Assembly: GCA_024278015.1 (NCBI GenBank)
Contig: JAJRUC010000320.1
Span: 1-45,404, forward strand
Source: Chloroflexota bacterium
GTDB lineage: Bacteria; Chloroflexota; Anaerolineae; 4572-78
Length of the DNA: 45,404 bases
Reading direction: 5' to 3'
Below, one piece after another: positions 40,564-45,404 of this stretch. Made by a program: the position numbers and the translations under genes. Each line of letters begins with the position of its first letter. Within the stretch, counting starts at the first letter, position 1. The notes under the pieces were generated by a model. The model ran no database searches, was not told the origin of the DNA, and saw only the letters and a program-made list of their open reading frames with translations.

Positions 40564-41568
40564 TTATGATGATGTGGCGGTAGATAGAGATACGGGGGCG
40601 GTTGAGTCACGAAACATCAACCGGGGTTGGACAATTTCAGGTTCAACATTATTTTTATGATTAATAAGGCGAATGAGCATTTCTACAGCCCGTTCTCCCA
40701 CTCTGTTAGCAGGTTGGCGAACCGTGGTCAACGAGGGATTGTAATAAGCGGACATTTCCAGATCATCAAAGCCGGTCACCGAAATATCCTGGGGTACGCG
40801 ACATTTGTGCCGGTGCAAGGCATTTATCACCCCGATGGCGGTTAAATCATTAAAACAGGAAATGGCCGTGGGCGGGTGGGCCAGGTTCATCAAGACGGGC
40901 GCTGCGGTCAGGCCGCCCATAATTCCGCCATCGCATGGAACAATCAGCGCGGGGTCAACAGAGATACCGTGCGCCTCCAGCGCAACCCGATACCCTTCCA
41001 GCCGTTCCATACCGTCTCTTGGTTGGGTCACATGGGCAATACGACGATGCCCCAGGTCAATGAGATGCTTGATGAGTTTACGCATTCCGGTTGCGCGGTC
41101 TACAGCCACTGAATGAGGATAGGTTAGACTGTTGATAATGACCACCGGCTTGAAGAAATTATTATCCGGGTCCAGGTAGATGTTTTCAATGTAAGAGCCG
41201 GTCACAATGACACCGTCAACACGCCGTTGGTGAAAATCGTACACAACTTCCAGCTCGCGGTCCGGGTCTCGATAAAAGCTGTTCAGCAACATTTGATAGG
41301 TGTGGGCGGCAATAGCTTTTTCAATACCCTGTATTAAACCAATGTAGTACGGGTCTGTCAGGTCGGTAACGGCTACCCCAATGGTAGCCGAACGTTGGAC
41401 CGCCAGACTGCGGGCAATTGAACTGGGGACGTACCCCATTTCTTTTGCCAATTGCTGGATATGGGCTTTGGTGCCCTCACTAATTCTGGGGTGGTTGTTT
41501 AAGGCCCGGGAAACCGTTGAGGGAGAGACACCGGCTATTTTAGCAATATCTTTAATGGATACGGCCAT
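40564..41568 (-). CDS. LacI-family transcriptional regulator
   Basis: A 334-residue repressor. The DNA-binding headpiece is IKDIAKIAGVSPSTVSRALNNHPRISEGTK (residues 4-33) with a hinge helix SSIARSLA. A periplasmic-binding-like effector domain follows (TIGVAVTDLTDPYYIGLIQGIEKA; TGFDDLEMSAYYNPSLTTVRQP). It lies 102 nt upstream of the ABC receptor gene and has a perfect GCAAACGTTTGC-type operator at its own promoter, so it probably represses itself and the importer until the solute or its derivative binds. Confidence 0.94.
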   Translation of the reverse strand: MAVSIKDIAKIAGVSPSTVSRALNNHPRISEGTKAHIQQLAKEMGYVPSSIARSLAVQRSATIGVAVTDLTDPYYIGLIQGIEKAIAAHTYQMLLNSFYRDPDRELEVVYDFHQRRVDGVIVTGSYIENIYLDPDNNFFKPVVIINSLTYPHSVAVDRATGMRKLIKHLIDLGHRRIAHVTQPRDGMERLEGYRVALEAHGISVDPALIVPCDGGIMGGLTAAPVLMNLAHPPTAISCFNDLTAIGVINALHRHKCRVPQDISVTGFDDLEMSAYYNPSLTTVRQPANRVGERAVEMLIRLINHKNNVEPEIVQPRLMFRDSTAPVSLSTATSS

Positions 41569-41613
41569 TGTAGTTAACTCACCTGGCTATACTGTTTGGC
41601 TTGAGCGGGAAGT

Positions 41614-41631
41614 TGTGCAAACGTTTGCACA
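41614..41631 (-). promoter_or_regulatory. LacI/GalR-type operator
   Basis: TGTGCAAACGTTTGCACA is an 18-bp perfect palindrome containing the classic GCAAACGTTTGC box. It lies immediately downstream of the -10 box of the regulator promoter, over the expected start site. Confidence 0.85.
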
Positions 41632-41632
41632 C

Positions 41633-41661
41633 ATTTTAGCGTGTTTGTCAAAAAATGTCAA
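41633..41661 (-). promoter_or_regulatory. Sigma-70-type promoter of the LacI regulator gene
   Basis: On the minus strand TTGACA (41661-41656), a 17-bp spacer and TAAAAT (41638-41633). The -10 box is followed at once by the operator palindrome. Expected leader about 55 nt. Confidence 0.75.
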
Positions 41662-41710
41662 GCCCTGTTTTTTACTCCCGGCAATTCTCGTTTTGAGAGT
41701 GGCTATCGGG

Positions 41711-41801
41711 TGCCATTGTAAGGCGCGTTTTTTGCGCCGAAGCAATCTCCGGCTTGCATAGAGGGGATTGCTTCGCTCCGCTCGCTTCATTCGCAATGGC
41801 A
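41711..41801. repeat. Nested inverted repeat with TGCCATTG ends
   Basis: TGCCATTG (41711-41718) pairs with CAATGGCA (41794-41801). Inside, GCAATCTCC (41742-41750) pairs with GGGGATTGC (41763-41771), one mismatch, and GGCGC/GCGCC forms a small hairpin. The wording is typical of dispersed intergenic repeats. Confidence 0.5.
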
Positions 41802-41893
41802 TCTTTCACCACTTGCCGATTCCCGGTAATAATGGCCCATAATTTCAGCGTGGCTTGCCGGGAAAATGGTTGGAGCGCGATAAAATGAGAATT

Positions 41894-42053
41894 CAGGACT
41901 TACGCAGTTGCAACATTTTACCCCCCTCAGTGCCTGATGAAGAAACCGCTTCGCGCCCTCAAGCGGGGGGAATTAGCTCCTCCCCCGACAGCGGGGGACG
42001 CGAAGCGGGGAGGGGGTAAAACACCGTGATTTACCGCAACTGCGTAAGTCCTG
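41894..42053. mobile_element. MITE-like element, copy F, perfect 17-bp TIRs
   Basis: CAGGACTTACGCAGTTG (41894-41910) and its exact reverse complement (42037-42053) bound a 160-bp element. Both sides are flanked by GAATT (41889-41893, 42054-42058), a candidate 5-bp target duplication. The interior has the G/C-rich hairpin core and the CCTGATGAAGAAACCGCTTC phrase. No transposase frame. Confidence 0.75.
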
Positions 42054-42079
42054 GAATTGCTGTTTTATCTTCAACATCG

Positions 42080-42108
42080 TTGACAGAGGCAAGACTGTCA
42101 CGTACAAT
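42080..42108 (+). promoter_or_regulatory. Sigma-70-type promoter of the response-regulator operon
   Basis: TTGACA (42080-42085), 17-bp spacer, TACAAT (42103-42108). The start site is expected near 42115, giving a leader of about 50 nt with AGAAGGAGGT just before the ATG. Confidence 0.75.
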
Positions 42109-42163
42109 GCTATTATCAGGTTTGTTGTTGAAATAAACCGTAATTCACGCAGAAGGAGGTCAG

Positions 42164-42529
42164 ATGCCTCGTATATTAATTGTGGATGACGAACAAAGCC
42201 AGATCGATTTACTGACCACGGAAATGAAGTTCACCGGCTGGGCAACCGGTTTTGCCTACAACGGCGTTGACGCGGTGTTGAAAGTTTTGGATGGAGGCTG
42301 GGATGTCCTGTTGATGGACATTCGTATGCCCAAACTGGACGGCATTGGCGCGTTGAAAATTATCAGGCGCGTGGCCCCTGATTTGCCCGTTATTATGTTT
42401 ACCGGGCAGGCCGGGCAGGGCGATATGTACGAAACCACCCGCCTGGGCGCGTACACCTGTTTGCTGAAGCCCGTCGATTTGGACCAGTTGCACCGCGTTC
42501 TGACCGAAGCCCTGCGTCTGGCGCCGTAA
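42164..42529 (+). CDS. Single-domain response regulator (CheY-like receiver)
   Basis: A 121-residue receiver domain with all key residues: acidic pocket Asp8/Asp9, phospho-acceptor Asp52 (LLMDIRMPKLDG), Thr80 (MFTGQ) and Lys102 (LLKPVD). No output domain is attached, so it must act by protein contact or pass phosphate along. No histidine kinase is in the window. A near-ideal Shine-Dalgarno AAGGAGGT precedes the ATG. The adenosine deaminase gene follows after 15 bases. Confidence 0.94.
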   Translation: MPRILIVDDEQSQIDLLTTEMKFTGWATGFAYNGVDAVLKVLDGGWDVLLMDIRMPKLDGIGALKIIRRVAPDLPVIMFTGQAGQGDMYETTRLGAYTCLLKPVDLDQLHRVLTEALRLAP

Positions 42530-42544
42530 CGAGCCGGGGACAGT

Positions 42545-43684
42545 ATGACCATTCAAAACATTGCCCGGCCTGTTTCCCCGCAAAACGGGCCGGATGAATT
42601 TATTGCGGCCCTGCCCAAAGCGGAAATCCACCTTCATCTGGAAGGGGCCATCCAACCGGCCACCGTGCTGGCCCTGGCCCGCCGGCACAAGTTGCTTGCC
42701 AACTTGCCCGCTTCGGACGAAGCCGGATTGCGGCAGTGGTTTTCCTTTTCCGGTTTCTCCCATTTTATCCAGGTGTACCTCACCCTTCAAAATTTATTGC
42801 GCGCCCCGGCAGATTTTGCCCTGACAGCCTATGAGTGCGGGGCCGATATGGCCCGCCAGAATATTCGCTACCGGGAAGTGACGGTAACGCCCTACACCCA
42901 CACCGATTTTTTGGACAAAGGCTTGACCATCGACGATATGTTGGCGGGCCTGGAAGACGGCCGCCGCCGCGCCCGCCATGATTTTGGCGTGGAAATGCGC
43001 TGGGTGTTCGATATTCCCCGCAATTTGAGCTTTCCGCAACGCGACGGAAAAACCTACGACCCTCGGCCCGCCGAGCGGACGCTGGAATTTGCCCTGGCCG
43101 GACAGGGCCGGGGCGTGGTGGGCTTTGGCCTGGGCGGCTACGAAGTCGGCGCCCCGCCCGAATTTTATGCTCACGCCTTTACTGCGGCCAAACAGGCCGG
43201 CCTGCTGTCTGTGCCCCACGCCGGAGAGACCGCCGGCCCGGCAGGAGTGTGGGGGGCCGTCAACGCCCTGGCCGCCGACCGCATCGGCCACGGCGTGCGG
43301 GCTGTGGAAGACCCGGCTCTGCTGGCCCTGCTTGTCAAGCGGCGCATCCCCCTGGAAATCAATGTCACCAGCAACATTTGCCTGCACGTGTACCGCCGGC
43401 CGGCGGAACATCCCCTGCCGCATCTGGACCGCATGGGCGTGCTGGTGACGGTCAACAGCGATGACCCGTCTCTGTTTAACACCTCTCTGGTGCAGGAATA
43501 TCAGCTATTGGCCCGTGAATTCGGCTACAGTCAGGCCGATTTGATTCGTTTGGCCCGCAACGCCTTTGCCGTGTGCGGCGCAGAACCGGATTTGAAGCAG
43601 ACCATGCTGCAAGATTTCGACCGCTGGGCCGCAGATTGGGAAAACCGGGAGGCGGCTTCGGACGAAAGGAGCCAAAGGCCATGA
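42545..43684 (+). CDS. Adenosine deaminase family protein
   Basis: A 379-residue metal-dependent TIM-barrel hydrolase converting adenosine (or a related adenine compound) to the inosine form plus ammonia. Zinc ligands and catalytic residues: His29/His31 in EIHLHLEGA, His and Glu in VPHAGETAG, DRIGHGVRAV, and the Asp pair in NSDDPSLFNTSL. Adenine or aminodeoxyfutalosine deaminase specificity cannot be excluded. It is cotranscribed with the response regulator upstream and overlaps the Dabb gene downstream (ATGA). Confidence 0.92.
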   Translation: MTIQNIARPVSPQNGPDEFIAALPKAEIHLHLEGAIQPATVLALARRHKLLANLPASDEAGLRQWFSFSGFSHFIQVYLTLQNLLRAPADFALTAYECGADMARQNIRYREVTVTPYTHTDFLDKGLTIDDMLAGLEDGRRRARHDFGVEMRWVFDIPRNLSFPQRDGKTYDPRPAERTLEFALAGQGRGVVGFGLGGYEVGAPPEFYAHAFTAAKQAGLLSVPHAGETAGPAGVWGAVNALAADRIGHGVRAVEDPALLALLVKRRIPLEINVTSNICLHVYRRPAEHPLPHLDRMGVLVTVNSDDPSLFNTSLVQEYQLLAREFGYSQADLIRLARNAFAVCGAEPDLKQTMLQDFDRWAADWENREAASDERSQRP

Positions 43685-43968
43685 TAACCCATGTGGTGTT
43701 GTTTAAATTAACGGACCGTTCCGCCGAAAATATCCGGCATACCCGCGATATTTTAGCCGCGATGACGGGCAAAATATCGCAGCTTTGCGAGTTGGAAGTG
43801 GGCCAAAACGCCCTGCCCTCTGAGCGAGCCTGCGACATCGCCCTGATTGCCCGCGTTGAATCGTGGGCGGATTTGCAAATTTATCAAAAACATCCGGTCC
43901 ACAAAAAGGTGCTGGAACACATCGGCCAGGTCGCTGCTTCGGTGGTGGCCGTCGATTATGAGACATAG
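43681..43968 (+). CDS. Dabb-domain (stress-responsive alpha/beta barrel) protein
   Basis: A 95-residue dimeric ferredoxin-fold protein. ITHVVLFKLTDRSAENI, the GQNALPSERACDIALIARVESWADLQIYQKHPVHKKVLEHI block and the final VVAVDYET follow the Dabb pattern. Function in this family is varied and mostly unknown. The ATG overlaps the deaminase stop by four bases, so translation is coupled. Confidence 0.88.
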   Translation: MITHVVLFKLTDRSAENIRHTRDILAAMTGKISQLCELEVGQNALPSERACDIALIARVESWADLQIYQKHPVHKKVLEHIGQVAASVVAVDYET

Positions 43969-43991
43969 CCGTGGAATCGATTATGATTATG

Positions 43992-44020
43992 TTGATTTAA
44001 CTGCCGGAATGGGTTATAAT
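43992..44020 (+). promoter_or_regulatory. Sigma-70-type promoter before the small membrane protein gene
   Basis: TTGATT (43992-43997), 17-bp spacer and perfect TATAAT (44015-44020). Expected start near 44027, leader about 27 nt with AGGAAA. Confidence 0.75.
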
Positions 44021-44053
44021 TGATATAACATAATCACAGGAAACCAGTAACGT

Positions 44054-44545
44054 ATGGACGAAAATCCGCTTTTTACGCTGGGCTTTTTATCGCTGTTTCA
44101 CATCATCGGCGGCATTGCCCTGGGCAGCGCTATCAGAGGCATTTGGCGCAATGTGCGCAGCCGGGGCGAAGGCGCGTGGATGCCCTCTATCTTTTTTGTG
44201 GTGTGGGGCAGTATGTTCGGCTGTATGCCCTTTGCCTTCGGCTTCGACCCAACCTTGCCGGCCTGGTTTTTGCCGGCGCAATTGCTGATTTGGGGCGCGC
44301 CCTTTATTTTGGCAACTTTCTTTGGCCGCGCTGTGCTGGATTGGGCCGGCCCGCTGTTTAATATCGGCACGGGGCTTATTGTCTTCGGCGGCATTTTCAT
44401 GATTGCCGGTTTGTTGGGCGGCTACATGATTTTTAGCGACGGCGAGCTTTTTCAGGCGATGCTGCTGGGCGGCATCTTTGGGGTGATTGGCCTGAGCATC
44501 TTTATTCTGGGTTTGGCGAATCTGTTTAAAAACGCGCGGTCTTGA
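44054..44545 (+). CDS. Small integral membrane protein, unknown function
   Basis: A 163-residue protein with four to five likely helices: FLSLFHIIGGIALGSAI, IFFVVWGSMFGCMPFAF, FLPAQLLIWGAPFILATFF, IGTGLIVFGGIFMIAGLLGGYM and LLGGIFGVIGLSIFILGLANLF. No recognised motif. AGGAAA lies about 14 nt before the ATG and a strong promoter lies upstream, so it seems to begin a new transcript that may include the following lipoprotein gene. Confidence 0.7.
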   Translation: MDENPLFTLGFLSLFHIIGGIALGSAIRGIWRNVRSRGEGAWMPSIFFVVWGSMFGCMPFAFGFDPTLPAWFLPAQLLIWGAPFILATFFGRAVLDWAGPLFNIGTGLIVFGGIFMIAGLLGGYMIFSDGELFQAMLLGGIFGVIGLSIFILGLANLFKNARS

Positions 44546-44595
44546 CAGACGGTTATTTGACCGGATTCGATTTTGATGGCAAAAGGAGGATCACC

Positions 44596-45404
44596 ATGCA
44601 TAATAAATGGCCGGCGGTCCTTTTACTGATTGTTTTGAGCGTAACCGCGTGTGGTATTTCTCGGCAGGTTTCATCAACGTTGTCCGATGCGTCGGATTTG
44701 ACGGGTAATTCCGGCGGGCTTGAATCGGCGGTGCTGGGCGATGCTCACACCCGTCCCGTGCCGGTGGGCAAAAAACTGGTCATCACCTCTGCCCACTCTG
44801 ATACCGACGGCATCCGCGACGTGAAATTTTATGTCGACGGGATTTTGATTGACGACGAATCGCCCCGTTTTTCGCAAACATTTATGCGGGTTGAAAACGA
44901 GTGGACCCCCCCCGAAGCCAAAACGTACACCCTCAAAATCGAAGCCCACAGCGTTAATCTCAAAACGCCGCCGACGGTGATTATTTTGAACATTACGGCG
45001 GTGGACTCTGCCGTATCCGCTGCAACGCCCGCCCAGGCGCAAACGCAGCCCACGCCCACGTCAACCATCATTGCTTGCTCAAATACGAATGACCTGGTCA
45101 GCGACGTGACCATCCCCGACGGCAGCGCCATTCAGCCCGGCGCGACATTCCAAAAAACGTGGCGCGTAAAAAATACCGGCACCTGCAACTGGAGCGAAAG
45201 CTACACCTTCCGGCCGGTGAGCGGCCCCGCCCTGGGCGCGTCAACCGTCAACACTCCGTTTGTGCGTAGCGGCGACGAGGTTGATTTGAGCCTTGCTATG
45301 ACCGCCCCCTCCGCAGCGGGAGAGTATCGCAGTTACTGGCAGCTCTTCGATGCCAAAGGTCGGGCCTTCGGCAAGCAATTTTATGTCGATTTTGTCGTGC
45401 CGCA
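44596..45404 (+). CDS. Lipoprotein with Nbr1-type Ig-like domain (truncated by window edge)
   Basis: At least 269 residues, cut at the right edge. The lipobox is SVTAC (Cys19). Residues about 48-135 form an Ig-like domain (VITSAHSDTDGIRDVKFYVD). A short Thr/Pro linker follows, then an Nbr1_FW-like domain from about residue 165: IQPGATFQKTWRVKNTGTCN with the conserved Trp residues, and GEYRSYWQLFDAKGRAFG. AAGGAGG lies 7 nt before the ATG. Such proteins are common on Chloroflexota surfaces and may bind polymers or partner proteins. The C-terminal part is not visible. Confidence 0.85.
   Translation, partial: MHNKWPAVLLLIVLSVTACGISRQVSSTLSDASDLTGNSGGLESAVLGDAHTRPVPVGKKLVITSAHSDTDGIRDVKFYVDGILIDDESPRFSQTFMRVENEWTPPEAKTYTLKIEAHSVNLKTPPTVIILNITAVDSAVSAATPAQAQTQPTPTSTIIACSNTNDLVSDVTIPDGSAIQPGATFQKTWRVKNTGTCNWSESYTFRPVSGPALGASTVNTPFVRSGDEVDLSLAMTAPSAAGEYRSYWQLFDAKGRAFGKQFYVDFVVP

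Larger units (their letters stand above)
41569..42163. other. 595-nt divergent intergenic region
   Basis: It contains, in order, the operator and promoter of the LacI gene, a nested inverted repeat (41711-41801), a MITE-like element (41894-42053) and the promoter of the response-regulator gene. No coding sequence is convincing. Confidence 0.65.

Overview
The window reads as a contig of an uncultured member of the Chloroflexota, most likely class Anaerolineae or a close relative. This is an inference. It rests on the lipoproteins with Thr/Pro-rich or charged VEVEKEV linkers, an Nbr1-type Ig-like lipoprotein, the LysM-fused amino-acid binding protein, the many ABC importers, and scattered G/C-rich palindromic intergenic repeats. 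No rRNA, tRNA, CRISPR array or transposase gene was seen. Both ends cut through genes.

Layout. 1-5599 (minus): the N-terminal part of glutamate formimidoyltransferase, a YbaK-type tRNA deacylase, methionine aminopeptidase, and a translationally coupled trio of complex-I/Mrp-like membrane proteins. 6042-6569 (plus): a non-canonical NTP phosphatase. 6554-16616 (minus): a complete Liv-type ABC importer (binding protein, LivH, LivM, LivG, LivF) followed by an aminotransferase, a thiolase and a class III CoA-transferase, which together suggest uptake and CoA-dependent breakdown of an amino or organic acid. 16750-17745 (minus): an FGE-fold lipoprotein.

18127-25370 (plus) is the most interesting part: a regulated sulfur/electron-transfer operon. 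It holds an ArsR repressor, a membrane-anchored triheme cytochrome, a split YeeE/YedE sulfur permease, a Mo/4Fe-4S/NrfD polysulfide/thiosulfate reductase-like complex, and a diheme lipoprotein cytochrome. The second permease half has an in-frame TGA exactly where the family carries its conserved Cys (GxCPGT). A hairpin with a GGU loop follows 18 nt later, so it is very probably a selenoprotein. A facing minus-strand operon (29031-25461) encodes a b6-type cytochrome b, a cytochrome with up to nine hemes, a Rieske protein and a TorD-type chaperone: a bc-like quinol complex that could exchange electrons with the sulfur enzyme.

29080-34832 (minus): PfkB kinase, PHP metallohydrolase, EamA transporter, a glycerophosphodiesterase with an extra N-terminal domain, and a URO-D-family protein. 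35306-41568 (minus): a LacI-controlled carbohydrate (or polyol-phosphate) ABC importer with a clear promoter and a perfect 18-bp operator. 42164-45404 (plus): a single-domain response regulator, adenosine deaminase, a Dabb-domain protein, a small membrane protein and a truncated lipoprotein.

Several intergenic regions contain MITE-like elements with terminal inverted repeats and candidate target duplications, sharing a G/C-rich core.
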